Positions 35,906 through 47,804 of a stretch of DNA of 64,000 bases are shown piece after piece. Source of the stretch: Xanthomonas hortorum pv. pelargonii (GTDB lineage: Bacteria > Pseudomonadota > Gammaproteobacteria > Xanthomonadales > Xanthomonadaceae). Each line of letters starts with the position of its first letter. Positions within the stretch are counted from its first letter, which is position 1. The notes below the pieces were generated by a model. The model made no database searches. It was not told where the DNA came from and saw nothing but the letters and a program-made list of their open reading frames with translations. Made by a program: the position numbers and the translations under genes. The stretch lies in NCBI RefSeq assembly GCF_024499015.1, contig NZ_CP098604.1:1736001-1800000 (forward strand), written 5' to 3'.

Positions 35906-36631
35906 ATGAGCAGTTGGTATTACGCCGAGGGCAACCGCCATCGGCGTGGCCTGGTGGCCGGCGAGGCCTTGCTGGGTCTGTATCGTGATCGCGCGATTGC
36001 CCTGGATACCCTGGTCTGGCGCGAAGGCCTGACCCAATGGGTGCCATTGTCTGCCTGCGCCGAAGAGCTCGGGCCGCCGATCTCCACCGATTTGAGCGCT
36101 GCAGCGCAGCCTCCGCCACTGCCATCGGCGGCGGCACACGTGTCGCCTGCCCACGTGGCTGTACTGCCAGCGCATCGCCTGCCGAACCACGGGCCGGGAT
36201 GGTCGCTGGCGGTGGTCATGTGCGCGGTGGTGGGGATGTTTGTCCTGGTGGCGGTGATCGGCATTCTGGCTGCAATCGCGCTGCCGGCTTATCAGGACTA
36301 TGTGGGACGCACCAAAGTCGCCAAGGCAGTGGCCGCGTTGGCGCCATTAAAGCCGCAGATCGCCGAATTTCTCGCGCAGGAAGGCCGTTGTCCGGTCAAT
36401 GGCGACAGCGGCTTCCAGGCGCCCGAGCATTATGCAAACGACGTGCTGACCAGCGTGCGGGTCGGCCGTTTCGACACCACCCAGTGCGGCATCGAAGCGG
36501 TGATGCATGCACCGACATCGGCCAAGCTCGATGGCAAGGCGTTGTGGCTGGATTTCGACGTTGATGCGAGCAGTTGGCAGTGCAGTTCCGAGATCGACGA
36601 CAACCAACTTCCGCCGGACTGCCGCGGTTAG
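35906..36631 (+). CDS. GYF_2-domain protein with an internal pilin-like helix
   Basis: 241 residues. An N-terminal GYF_2 (DUF4339) domain (SSWYYAEGNRHRRG ... TLVWREGLTQWVPL, residues 2-48) is followed by a Pro/Ala linker and a membrane helix at 100-127. The helix ends IGILAAIALPAYQDYV (118-133), identical to type IV pilin helices, and continues GRTKVAKAVAALAPLK as in PilA. The pilin leader cleavage site and Glu5 are missing, so prepilin-peptidase processing is unlikely. The C-terminal domain has several Cys (GRCPVNG, TTQCGIEA, WQCSSE, PPDCRG). Function unknown. Confidence 0.75.
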   Translation: MSSWYYAEGNRHRRGLVAGEALLGLYRDRAIALDTLVWREGLTQWVPLSACAEELGPPISTDLSAAAQPPPLPSAAAHVSPAHVAVLPAHRLPNHGPGWSLAVVMCAVVGMFVLVAVIGILAAIALPAYQDYVGRTKVAKAVAALAPLKPQIAEFLAQEGRCPVNGDSGFQAPEHYANDVLTSVRVGRFDTTQCGIEAVMHAPTSAKLDGKALWLDFDVDASSWQCSSEIDDNQLPPDCRG

Positions 36632-36691
36632 AGCGCGTTAGCTCAAATGCATCTCACGCTCTAGCCAATCGTTTCACCCAAGGGGACATCA

Positions 36692-37924
36692 ATGACGCAG
36701 TGGTATTACGCCGACGCCCAGCGCGAACGCCAGGGGCCGATCGACACCGACACGCTGGTTGCGCGCCTGTCGCAAGGCATCATCGACCGCTCCAGCCTGG
36801 TCTGGCGCGAAGGTCTGCCGCAGTGGGTGGCGCTGCGCGAGGTCGCGGCCGAACTGGGCGTCGACACACCAGTGCCGGCGCCCCCCGAGCCAACCGGATA
36901 TGCGCCCGTGGACGTTCCGGGCAGCGAACCGCAGGCGACGGTTTTCCCGACCAGCGTCCCGGTGGATAACGCGCCCGCCGCAGCGGCGCCGTTTGCCGGC
37001 TCCGCTGCAGACGCTTCGCTCGCGCAGACCGAATCTGGCCTTGCCGATCACCATGCCGCAGTCGAGCAGCAGCAGGTTCCGCCGAGCGAGCACGCTGCAC
37101 CGGCAGATCCAGCAGCGTGGTCCACCACGCCGGCAGACGCAGCGACAACCCAAGCGGCCTCAAGCCCGATCCTGACCGAGACCTCGGACGCGTCTGCGAC
37201 GCCCGCCTACGCCTCGTCGCAGACACCCGCTGGCGTGCCAATTCCCAGCGCCTGGGAGTCCGTAGCCGCCGCGCCCACAGCAACCGTTGCATTGCAGGAT
37301 GCCCCGGTTGTCTATGCCGGCCTGTGGCGGCGCGTGGCGGCCAGCATTCTGGACAGCTTCGTGACCACCTTTGCGGTGTATCTGATCGTGATCCCGTTGG
37401 TGTTCGTCGTGGCGCTGGCAACCACCCGCGGCGATTCCGGTTCGGCGCTGGACGACGGCAGCGCGCTTGGCATCGCGATGGTGGTGTTGTCGTATGGCAT
37501 CGGTCTGACCATCCCGACGCTGTATTTCGCCTGGATGCAGTCCAGCCGGCACCAGGCCAGCCTGGGCAAGCTCGCCTGCGGGATCAAGCTGGTCCGCGCC
37601 GACACCAACGGCGGCCGGGTCGGCTTTTGGCGCAACGTGTTGCGCTACCTGGCCTACATGCTGATCAGCGTGCTCACCCTGGGCATCGGCGCGATCGTGG
37701 CGGCATTCATGGCCGGCATGACCCAGCGCAAGCAAGCCCCGCACGACAAAGTGTGCGAGACCCTGGTGGTGGATCGCTGGGCCTTCACCGATCACCCGGA
37801 GCGGCAATCCACGGGGCTGGACACAGTCACGATTGTGGTGCTGGCCATTTATGCGGTGATAGTAGTGATTGGCGTGATCTTCGCCGCAATCATGATTGCA
37901 GCGATCGGAATGAGCCAGAACTGA
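36692..37924 (+). CDS. GYF_2 and RDD-domain membrane protein
   Basis: 410 residues. GYF_2 domain at the N-terminus (TQWYYADAQRERQGPIDTDT, SSLVWREGLPQWVAL), then a long Ala/Pro/Ser/Thr linker (about 65-200), then an RDD domain with four membrane segments (VYAGLWRRVAASILDSFVTT opening; GKLACGIKLVRADTNGGRVG conserved loop) and a C-terminal membrane segment (VTIVVLAIYAVIVVIGVIFA). RDD proteins are integral membrane proteins, some of them transporters; this one is uncharacterised. It follows the GYF_2-pilin gene by 60 bp on the same strand and shares its N-terminal domain. Confidence 0.85.
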   Translation: MTQWYYADAQRERQGPIDTDTLVARLSQGIIDRSSLVWREGLPQWVALREVAAELGVDTPVPAPPEPTGYAPVDVPGSEPQATVFPTSVPVDNAPAAAAPFAGSAADASLAQTESGLADHHAAVEQQQVPPSEHAAPADPAAWSTTPADAATTQAASSPILTETSDASATPAYASSQTPAGVPIPSAWESVAAAPTATVALQDAPVVYAGLWRRVAASILDSFVTTFAVYLIVIPLVFVVALATTRGDSGSALDDGSALGIAMVVLSYGIGLTIPTLYFAWMQSSRHQASLGKLACGIKLVRADTNGGRVGFWRNVLRYLAYMLISVLTLGIGAIVAAFMAGMTQRKQAPHDKVCETLVVDRWAFTDHPERQSTGLDTVTIVVLAIYAVIVVIGVIFAAIMIAAIGMSQN

Positions 37925-37988
37925 GGGTTCGTAGCCGAAGCCGCTTGACACGGCGGCGTCTGCCGTGATCTTTCTAATAAGAGAAATG

Positions 37989-38015
37989 AACGCCCGGGCT
38001 ACCATCCCGGGCGTT
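37989..38015. terminator. Stem-loop between the RDD gene and topA
   Basis: Ten-base arms AACGCCCGGG (37989-37998) and CCCGGGCGTT (38006-38015) with a seven-base loop. It lacks a T-run but is strong and lies 65 bases after the RDD gene stop, so it probably ends that transcript before topA. Confidence 0.6.
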
Positions 38016-38106
38016 GACGTGTGGGAAACAGGCGATCTGCTTCCCTCCACCGGCCAATTAGGCCACGCTACCTGCCCCCCGGGCCCTGCCCAAAGAATTA
38101 ACCACC

Positions 38107-40599
<2,493 letters not shown>

Positions 40600-40607
40600 G
40601 TCGCACG

Positions 40608-41182
40608 ATGCAACCGGCACCCAGCCCTGCGCTCAGTTTGGATAACGCCGTCGCTGCCCTGACCCAGGGTGGCGTGATCGCCTACCCCACCGAAGCGGTA
40701 TGGGGACTGGGCTGCGACCCGCGCCAGCAAGCGGCCGTGCTGCGGCTGCTGGCGATCAAGCGGCGCCCGGTCGACAAGGGCGTGATCGTGGTGGCCGCCA
40801 GCGTGGACGTCTTGCACGAGTGGGTGGACTTCGACGCACTGGAGCCTGCGCGCAAGCAGGAGGTACTGGCCAGCTGGCCGGGCCCGCACACCTGGATCCT
40901 GCCAGTCACCGCACAGGCGCCGCGCTGGGTCACTGGCGAGCATGACGGGCTAGCCGTGCGCATCAGCGCGCATCCGGTCGTCGCCGCGCTCTGCGCAGCC
41001 TGGGGGCCCCGTTGGTGTCCACCAGTGCCAACCTGGCCGGTGAGTCACCCGCACGCAGCCGGCAGGCGCTGGATCCGGCCCTGCTGGCCAGCATCGATGG
41101 CGTGGTGGATGGCGTGGTGGGCACGTTGGCGCAGCCGACCCAGATCCGCGATGCGCGCAGCGGGCAGGTCCTGCGCGACTGA
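40608..41182 (+). pseudogene. tsaC: Threonylcarbamoyl-AMP synthase (TsaC/Sua5-YrdC family), one-base frameshift
   Basis: The frame starts MQPAPSPALSLDNAVAALTQ and contains the YrdC signature (GVIAYPTEAVWGLGCDP, LLAIKRRPVDKGVIVVA, WPGPHTWILPVTA, LAVRISAHPVVAALCAAWG). It then breaks at TGGGGGCCCC near 41002. Adding one G restores APLVSTSANLAGESPARSRQ and a C-terminus ending SGQVLRD at 41182. TsaC makes the threonylcarbamoyl-adenylate used for tRNA t6A37 modification and is normally essential, so a sequencing error in a G-run, or a second gene elsewhere, is likely. The ATG lies nine bases after topA. Confidence 0.88.
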
Positions 41183-41399
41183 GTGGATGCGGTGGCTTGT
41201 CAGGGCGGCACACCTGGACGCTGGACTGACGCGCGTGCACGCCAGGACTGGCACGAGTTCGGTCTTCGACCTAGCCTGACGTCCTGCAACGCTCGACTGC
41301 CCCGATACGCGGCTGACGCGCCACTGATCCGGCTGTGCGCCGCGCGAATCAGTTCAGCCCCCCTTTGCCCACAGCCTGGCAGACGCGCACACTGCGGGC

Positions 41400-42194
41400 A
41401 TGCGTACCGTCCTGACCCTTCTGTTGATGGCCACCGCGCTGCCTGCGTCGGCGGCCAGTACCGCCAGCAAACCCGATCCGAACGTGCGGATCTACCGCTG
41501 CGTCAGTAGCACGGGCACCGTCGCGCTGCAGGATGCGCCATGCAGCAGCGGGCGCCAGCAGGTGCTGGACCTGCAACGCCCGCAGGATCCGCCGACGCGA
41601 CCGGAACGCGCCGTCCTCGCCCCTGCCGCCGTCGCGACGCAGCCGCCGCGCGAGGTGCGCATCATCACCGTGCAGCCGCCACAGCCGATGTACGAGTGCA
41701 CCACCGAAGACGGCAACCGCTACACAAGCGACAGCCCGGAAGGCAATCCGCGCTGGGTGCCGACCTGGGGCCCCGCCTATGTGGGCAACGGCATTGCCCC
41801 GCCGGTCAACGGCGGCGGCATCCAGCGTCCGCCGATCTCGGTGAGCCCGCGCCCGGCGCTATCGGTGCAGGGCGGCTCCGGGCGAGGTGGAAGCCTCCGC
41901 GGCAGTGCAAGCTTCGGTGGCCGCGACTATCAAGGCGACTATCAAGGCGGCTATCAGGGCGGCTACAACGGCGGCGGCTACGGCGGCGGCACGGTGATCG
42001 TGCCCTACGGGAATGTGCAGATCCGCGACGAATGCCATGCCCTGCCGGAGCAGGAAGTCTGCGGGCGGCTGGCCGATCGCCGCTGGGAGCTGATCCGGCG
42101 CTACAACAGCGCCTTGCAGAGCGAGCGCGAGGACCTCAGCCGCGAACAACGCGGCATCGACGCACGCCTGCAGCGCGATTGCGGCGGCGCATGA
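41400..42194 (+). CDS. DUF4124-domain exported protein with Gly/Tyr-rich segment
   Basis: 264 residues with signal peptide MRTVLTLLLMATALPASAAS. DUF4124-like segments follow: NVRIYRCVSSTGTVALQDAP with CSSGRQQVLDLQ (about 25-57), and MYECTTEDGNRYTSDSPEGN (about 97-116). A low-complexity Gly-rich stretch (YQGDYQGGYQGGYNGGGYGG) precedes a Cys-bearing C-terminus (DECHALPEQEVCGRLADRRW). It overlaps the following related gene by four bases (ATGA), so the two are co-translated. Function unknown; DUF4124 proteins are periplasmic. Confidence 0.8.
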   Translation: MRTVLTLLLMATALPASAASTASKPDPNVRIYRCVSSTGTVALQDAPCSSGRQQVLDLQRPQDPPTRPERAVLAPAAVATQPPREVRIITVQPPQPMYECTTEDGNRYTSDSPEGNPRWVPTWGPAYVGNGIAPPVNGGGIQRPPISVSPRPALSVQGGSGRGGSLRGSASFGGRDYQGDYQGGYQGGYNGGGYGGGTVIVPYGNVQIRDECHALPEQEVCGRLADRRWELIRRYNSALQSEREDLSREQRGIDARLQRDCGGA

Positions 42195-42857
42195 GGCGCT
42201 GTCTGCTGTTGTTGTTGATGGGATGGATGTCGGTTGCCAGCGCCCAGGACGTGACCATCTACCGCTGCACCGATCCGACCGGCGCGCTCACAGTGCAGAA
42301 CATGCCGTGCCCGAAAGGCATGCAGCAGCAAAAGAAAGTGATGACTGCGCCGGCCGCCGTGCCGTTTGCGCCCGGCGGATCGAGCGCAGCATCGCCTGCG
42401 CGCACAGCGCCCTCTGCACAACCGCGCGCCACCCCGAAAACCGAGGCGCCCGCTGCTGCACCCGTTGCGGCACCAGCACCGGTTGCGCCGCCGTCACCTG
42501 CCACCCTCTACCTCTACACTGCCACCGCCGCCGTTATTCGAATGCACCGCGCACGACAACGGACGCTATTTCACCGAAGACCGCGAACCGGCTACGCGCT
42601 GCCTGCCGATGCAGACCACCAACCTGGCGGGCGGGCCGGCCACCGGCGGCGGCAGCGCCTGCGAGGTGGTCACCGATCGCTGCGCGCCGGTACCGGATCA
42701 GAGCCTGTGCGAGGCCTGGCGCAAACGCGCCGAGCAGGCCGAGGCGACCTGGCGCTTCTCCGACGAGGCGCAATCGGCCGAACGCAAGCAGCGCTACGAT
42801 CAAATGCGCCGGGTGCTGGACGAAAGCCGCTGCGCGAATCCGTCCGCCACGCCTTGA
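42191..42857 (+). pseudogene. Second DUF4124-domain exported protein, frameshifted
   Basis: Starts MRRCLLLLLMGWMSVASAQD (signal peptide), then DVTIYRCTDPTGALTVQNMP with CPKGMQQQKKV, and an Ala/Pro linker. In the linker, between about 42490 and 42530, the frame must move (one base too many, or two missing) to continue PPPPLFECTAHDNGRYFTED, then EPATRCLPMQ and a C-terminal CEAWRKRAEQAEATWRFSDE to 42857. The second half parallels the upstream gene, so it belongs to the same protein. Mutation and base-call error are both possible. Confidence 0.75.
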
Positions 42858-43029
42858 TGCTGCAACCAGCGGTCTAGCGCACAGGGCAGTCAGTTCGACG
42901 GCGCTGCGTTTGCTGGGCGGATGTTTTAAAGCCACTGGCAACCTACAGCGATCACCAGATGGCATGTGCGGTGCACCGACCAGCAGCGCAAGCGAGCAAC
43001 CTCGCGGCCCCCTGACTCGCGCAGGCGGG

Positions 43030-43806
43030 TTAAAACCCGTAACGCAGGAATCCGCCATCCACCGCGATGCATTCGCCAGTGATGTAACTGGCCGCAGGCA
43101 GACACAGAAACCCGACCGCCGCGGCAACTTCCTCCGGTTCGCCGATGCGGCGCATCGGGGTGCGTTCGATCACCTGCTCGTAGTAATCCGGATCCGACAG
43201 CGGCCCGGATGTGCGACGGGTGCGGATGTACCACGGCGCCACCGCATTGACGCGGATGCCGTCCTCGGCCCATTCCACCGCCAGATTGCGCGTCATCTGC
43301 TGCAACGCGGCCTTGGTCATGCCGTACGGCGCGCCGCTGCGCACATGGGTGATGCCGGAGACGCTGCCGACGTTGACGATTGCCGAAGCCGCGTGGCGGG
43401 TCAGTAACGGGTGCGCATAACGCGACAATTCAAAGGCCGCGAACACGTTGGTTTCGAAGATGCCGCGCCACTGGTCTTCGGTGTAGTCGATCGCCGCGCG
43501 GGTGATGTTGCCGCCGGCATTGTTGATCAGCAGATGCAGGCCATCGGCGTGGTCTTCCACCCAGTCCAGAATGGCGCGACGTTCTTCATCGTCGGCCACA
43601 TCGGCGGCCAGCCCATGCAATTCACGCTCGGGGAATTCTTCGGCGAGCTCGTCGCGCGCCTGCGCCAACGCATCGGCATCGCGCGCCACCATCAGCAGAT
43701 CCGCGCCGAAGCCGAGCAGCTCGCGCGCGATGGCAAAGCCAATGCCGGCGCTGGCACCGGTGATGAGCGCGGTCTGTCCATCCAGCCGCCAACGATGGGT
43801 TGTCAC
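43030..43806 (-). CDS. SDR-family oxidoreductase (tropinone reductase-like)
   Basis: 258 residues. Classical short-chain dehydrogenase: cofactor motif [16 protein letters not shown] (17-32), NNAGGN, the catalytic Ser in [12 protein letters not shown] and Tyr-x-x-x-Lys in [13 protein letters not shown], and the C-terminal [17 protein letters not shown]. Likely NADPH-dependent ([14 protein letters not shown] after the second strand). The substrate cannot be told from sequence; tropinone reductase-like is only the nearest subgroup by motif. It stands alone between the DUF4124 pair and the small lipoprotein gene. Confidence 0.93.
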   Translation of the reverse strand: MTTHRWRLDGQTALITGASAGIGFAIARELLGFGADLLMVARDADALAQARDELAEEFPERELHGLAADVADDEERRAILDWVEDHADGLHLLINNAGGNITRAAIDYTEDQWRGIFETNVFAAFELSRYAHPLLTRHAASAIVNVGSVSGITHVRSGAPYGMTKAALQQMTRNLAVEWAEDGIRVNAVAPWYIRTRRTSGPLSDPDYYEQVIERTPMRRIGEPEEVAAAVGFLCLPAASYITGECIAVDGGFLRYGF

Positions 43807-43912
43807 GTGGGTGATCCTCTTTCAAGACGCAGGAAACGGCCGCTGCAGCGTGATTGACGCCTGCGTGCGGCCCGAGCGTTAGGATACCGCCACCCCAAGC
43901 GAGGTCACGACG

Positions 43913-44128
43913 ATGAAACTGCATTGGATTCCTGCAGCCAGCCTGGCGTTGTTGCTTGGTGCCTGTCAGCGACCGCAACCTGCGCCCACCGATCAGAAGC
44001 CCGAGCCGCAGGCCACCGCCTTGCGCGACCATATCCAGGAACCGTTGAACAAGGCGCATGCGGTGCAGGCGGCCACCGATCAGGCCGCAGACGACCAACG
44101 CAAGGTGATCGACGCGGCCACGCAGTAA
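43913..44128 (+). CDS. Small lipoprotein, 71 residues
   Basis: A signal peptide with lipobox (MKLHWIPAASLALLLGACQR; Cys18) is followed by a hydrophilic, helix-forming tail rich in Gln, Asp and Ala (ALRDHIQEPLNKAHAVQAAT). It is probably an outer- or inner-membrane lipoprotein. The function is unknown. A hairpin terminator lies about 90 bases downstream. Confidence 0.75.
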   Translation: MKLHWIPAASLALLLGACQRPQPAPTDQKPEPQATALRDHIQEPLNKAHAVQAATDQAADDQRKVIDAATQ

Positions 44129-44218
44129 CCGAAATCTGGTGTCTGAAGCACGCGCGTTTTGTGTCGAAGCCGCGACTGCGCGCGCCCGCATCACTGCATC
44201 GCCTGAGCGCAGAAACGA

Positions 44219-44243
44219 CAACGCCGGCGCAAAGCCGGCGTTG
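44219..44243. terminator. Bidirectional terminator hairpin between the lipoprotein gene and sppA
   Basis: Ten-base arms CAACGCCGGC (44219-44228) and GCCGGCGTTG (44234-44243) around GCAAA, between convergent genes. T-runs are short, but the symmetric position suits both transcripts. Confidence 0.65.
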
Positions 44244-44271
44244 TAGATGCATCACCTTGAAACGTGCTGCG

Positions 44272-46170
44272 TCAGAAACCGCAGAAGCAATACGCCAGCG
44301 ACTTGACCGGCGTGCCACCGGCCTTGCTGTCATGCACGGCGTCTTCGACGAAGCGCAACTGGGTGTCCACTTCCGGCAGCGAGCGCGCCAGCATTGCGCG
44401 TGCCATAGCCGAATCGCCCAGCATCCAGGCGCCCATGCGGCTGCCGGCAAAGCCGCTCATGAACTGCGAGAACGGCGTGGCCGGCTTCTCGACATAGCGC
44501 ACGCGGAACTTGCCCTTGCTCAACTTTGCCCGATCGGCCGCATCGGCCACTGCCTCCTGCATGCCGCCGAACGCATCCACCAGGCCGTGCTGCTTGGCCT
44601 GCGCCCCGCTCCACACGCGACCACGGGCGACCTTGTCGATGGCGTCCACCGACTGGTGACGCGCCTGCGCCACCTTGCCGGTGAAGTCGGCATAGCCCTT
44701 GTTGATCACCGCCTGGATGACCTGGCCGGCGGCCGGATCCAGCGGACGGGTGATGTCGAAGGCACCGGCAAACCGCGTGGTGCCCACACCATCGGTATGC
44801 ACGCCGATCTTGTCGAGGGCGCGGGTCAGATTCGGCACCATGCCGAATATGCCGATCGAGCCGCTGATGGTCGACGGGTCGGCATAGATGCGATCGGCAT
44901 TCATGCTGATCCAGTAACCGCCCGAGGCGGCCAGATCGCCCATCGAGACCACTACCGGCTTGCCGGCCTGCTTGAGCGCGACCACTTCGCGACGGATCTG
45001 CTCGGAGGCGAACACTTCGCCGCCGGGCGAATCCACCCGCAGCACCACCGCCTTGACCTCTTCATCGTCACGCGCCTGACGCAACAACGCGGCAGTCGAT
45101 TCGCCACCGATGCGGCCGGCCGGCTGCTCGCCACCGCTGATCTCGCCAGCGGCCACTACCACGGCCACCTGCGGGCGGCTGTCCATGGACCGCCGCGCCT
45201 GCAACTGGGTGAGATAGCTGGCGAAATCGATGTTGCGGAAGCCGGCATCGGCATCGCTGTCGGCCACGCCGCGCTTGGTCAGCAAGGCATCGACTTCTTC
45301 GCGGGTCTTGAGCCCGTCGACCAGCTTCTGCTGCAGCGCGAACTTGGCCAGGTCGCCACCGGTGGCGGCCACGCCTTCGGGCAGCGTATCGATGCCGGCG
45401 GTCAGCTGCGCCGGGCTCAGCTTGCGCGCGGTACCGACGTCAGCCAGGTAGCGCTGCCACACGTCGTTCATCCAGAACAGATCCGCTTCCTTGGCGTCGG
45501 CCGAGGCCGCGTCGAGGATGTACGGCTCGGCCGCGGACTTGTACTCGCCCACGCGGAACAGATGCACATCCACGCCCAGCTTGTCCTGCAGGCCTTCGCG
45601 GAAATACTGGCGATAGCGGCCAAGACCTTCCAGCAGCACGCTGCCCATCGGGTCGAGATAGACCTCGTTGGCCTGCGCGGCCAGCAGGTACTGGCCCTGG
45701 CTCATGCTCTCGCTGAAAGCCACGATCTGCTTGCCGGAGGCGCGCAGCTTCTGTAACGCCGCGGCGACTTCGCGCTGCGAGGCGAAACCGGAGGGCTGAA
45801 ACTTGTCCAGGTTCAACAGCACCCGTTCGATCTTGCGATCCTTGCCGGCCGCCTCGATCACCCGCACCAGGTCGCGCAGCTGCACTTCTTCGGCGCTCTT
45901 GTCGCCGACTGCCTTGGCCAGCGAACGGCTCACCGGGTCGGCGCTGAACTGCTCGACCAGGGTGCCTTCCGGGTTGATCACCAGCGTGGTGCGCTCGGCC
46001 AGCGGCTTGGTGCCGTCGCCACGCGCGATCGCCACCACAAACAGCAGCAGCATCAGGAACAAAAAGCCGAAAAACGCCAGGTTGAAGATCAGGCGCCGGG
46101 TGAAATTCATCACATCCCACAGGCCAACGAAGAAACTGGCGATGGGATTGCGACGCACGGGGTGGTTCAT
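44272..46170 (-). CDS. sppA: Signal peptide peptidase SppA, 67-kDa type
   Basis: 632 residues from MNHPVRRNPIASFFVGLWDV with one N-terminal membrane anchor (LIFNLAFFGFLFLMLLLFVV). The duplicated S49 architecture is complete. The catalytic Lys is in the first half (VGEYKSAAEPYIL, about residue 209) and the catalytic Ser in the second (SMGDLAASGGYWISMNADRI, about residue 415). It degrades cleaved signal peptides in the inner membrane. The ATG at 46170 is chosen because it starts the conserved anchor; codons upstream are not conserved. Confidence 0.96.
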   Translation of the reverse strand: MNHPVRRNPIASFFVGLWDVMNFTRRLIFNLAFFGFLFLMLLLFVVAIARGDGTKPLAERTTLVINPEGTLVEQFSADPVSRSLAKAVGDKSAEEVQLRDLVRVIEAAGKDRKIERVLLNLDKFQPSGFASQREVAAALQKLRASGKQIVAFSESMSQGQYLLAAQANEVYLDPMGSVLLEGLGRYRQYFREGLQDKLGVDVHLFRVGEYKSAAEPYILDAASADAKEADLFWMNDVWQRYLADVGTARKLSPAQLTAGIDTLPEGVAATGGDLAKFALQQKLVDGLKTREEVDALLTKRGVADSDADAGFRNIDFASYLTQLQARRSMDSRPQVAVVVAAGEISGGEQPAGRIGGESTAALLRQARDDEEVKAVVLRVDSPGGEVFASEQIRREVVALKQAGKPVVVSMGDLAASGGYWISMNADRIYADPSTISGSIGIFGMVPNLTRALDKIGVHTDGVGTTRFAGAFDITRPLDPAAGQVIQAVINKGYADFTGKVAQARHQSVDAIDKVARGRVWSGAQAKQHGLVDAFGGMQEAVADAADRAKLSKGKFRVRYVEKPATPFSQFMSGFAGSRMGAWMLGDSAMARAMLARSLPEVDTQLRFVEDAVHDSKAGGTPVKSLAYCFCGF

Positions 46171-46254
46171 GGAAAACTCCGTCGAAATGACGCTGCATGC
46201 AAGTAATGCTGCCCAGCATACCGGCTGCGCAGCACGCACGGCATGCGCTGGAAG

Positions 46255-47631
46255 TCAGGGGGTCGCGTCGGCAGTCAGGCGCCGGCTGGTCTGGCGGAAA
46301 CGCAGGCCCATCAGGATCGACGCCACGGTCAGGCCCAGAATCAAGCCGATCCACATGCCTTGCGGGCCCCAGCCAAGTCCCAGGCCGAGCCCGGCGCCGA
46401 TCGGCATGCCCACGCCCCAATACGAGAACATCGCCAGGAACATCGGCACACGGGTGTCCTTGAGCCCACGCAGCGCGCCGCTGGAGAGCACCTGGATGCC
46501 GTCGGGAAACTGGAACGTGGCCGCGTACAGCAGCAGCACCGAGGCCAACGCCGCCACCGCCACATCGTCGGTGTAGACACTCACGATGGCGTCGTGGCCC
46601 AGCAACAGCACGCTGGCCGACAATGCCTGGGTGCCCAGCACGATGGCGTAGCCGGCCCAGGCCGCACGCCGCATGCCGAGCGGATCACCACGCCCCACCG
46701 CATGCCCGACCCGCACGGTGGTGGCCTCGGCCACGCCCATCGGGATCATGAAGCACAGCTGCGCAACGTTGATCGCAATCTGGTGCGCCGCCGCTTCGGT
46801 GGAGCCGAGCCGGCCGATCAGCAAGGCGGTGACGATGAACAGCCCGCCTTCCATCAACACGGTGATGCCGATCGGCAGGCCGGTACGCAACAGATCGCCG
46901 ATGGCGCGCCAGCGCGGCCCTTCCAGATGGGTGAACAACTGCAGATGCGCGAAGCGGCGCGAGCGCCACAGATACAGCGCAAACGCGAGTGCCTGCACCC
47001 ACATGGTGATCGCCGAGGCCATACCCAGGCCCTGCGCACCGTGCTCGGCAAAACCGAATTTGCCGTAGGTCAGCGCATAGCCCAGCGGCGCCAGCACCAG
47101 CAGGCCGCCAAAACCCAGCAACATGGTCGGCAGCGTCCAGTGCATGCCTTCGCTGAGATAGCGCATGCAGAAGTAGAACGTCAGCGCTGGCCCGCCCCAG
47201 CGCACCGCATGCAGGAAGTCGGTCGCCCCCGGCACGATGTCCGGCGCAATCCCGAAGGTGGGCAGCAGCGGCGGTACCGCGCTCAGGAAGGCGAACATCA
47301 CCGCGCCCAGGCCGAGCGATAACCACAACGCCTGGCGGAACAACGGGCCGATCTCGCGCTCGCGGCCGGCACCGACCAGTTGCGAGACCGAAGCGGTCAA
47401 CGAGATCAGCGTGCCGATCGGCACCAGCATCGGCAGCCACAACAGCGAGGTGCCGATGGTGACTGCGGCCAACGTGGCGGTGCCGTGGTGGCCGGCGATG
47501 ACGTTGTCGACAAAGCCAATGAGGCCGGTAGAGACGTGGCCGAGCACCAGCGGCAGCGCGAGCAGGCCGGTGGTACGCACTTCCGCAGCGAAGCCTGGCG
47601 TCGCGGACGTGGGTGCAGAAGAAACAGACAT
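46255..47631 (-). CDS. MATE-family multidrug efflux transporter (NorM-like)
   Basis: 458 residues with 12 predicted membrane segments in two MatE halves (VSTGLIGFVDNVIAGHHGTA; GLPIGITVLMEGGLFIVTAL; NVAQLCFMIPMGVAEATTVR, then VGHAVGRGDP). The MATE family exports cationic drugs or metabolites by Na+ or H+ antiport. It is 85 bp upstream of sppA on the same strand. The drug profile cannot be inferred from the sequence. Confidence 0.93.
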   Translation of the reverse strand: MSVSSAPTSATPGFAAEVRTTGLLALPLVLGHVSTGLIGFVDNVIAGHHGTATLAAVTIGTSLLWLPMLVPIGTLISLTASVSQLVGAGREREIGPLFRQALWLSLGLGAVMFAFLSAVPPLLPTFGIAPDIVPGATDFLHAVRWGGPALTFYFCMRYLSEGMHWTLPTMLLGFGGLLVLAPLGYALTYGKFGFAEHGAQGLGMASAITMWVQALAFALYLWRSRRFAHLQLFTHLEGPRWRAIGDLLRTGLPIGITVLMEGGLFIVTALLIGRLGSTEAAAHQIAINVAQLCFMIPMGVAEATTVRVGHAVGRGDPLGMRRAAWAGYAIVLGTQALSASVLLLGHDAIVSVYTDDVAVAALASVLLLYAATFQFPDGIQVLSSGALRGLKDTRVPMFLAMFSYWGVGMPIGAGLGLGLGWGPQGMWIGLILGLTVASILMGLRFRQTSRRLTADATP

Positions 47632-47804
47632 GACAAACCGATCGCTGCGCGGACTACGGCCGTGCCGGGAGGCGCTGGCACCGGGTCGCGCGGGGCCGAC
47701 ATCTTACCCGCACTGTGCGACGTGGGTCAGTCAGCCTCCCATGCGCCATCGGCGCGTGGACGCGCGACGGTGCGTTGACCGTTTCGACAGCGAGGGTTTC
47801 GACA

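Noticed and set aside
43924..45756. A 610-codon open frame antisense to sppA
   Set aside because: Covers the sppA catalytic region on the opposite strand; no domain and no start signal.
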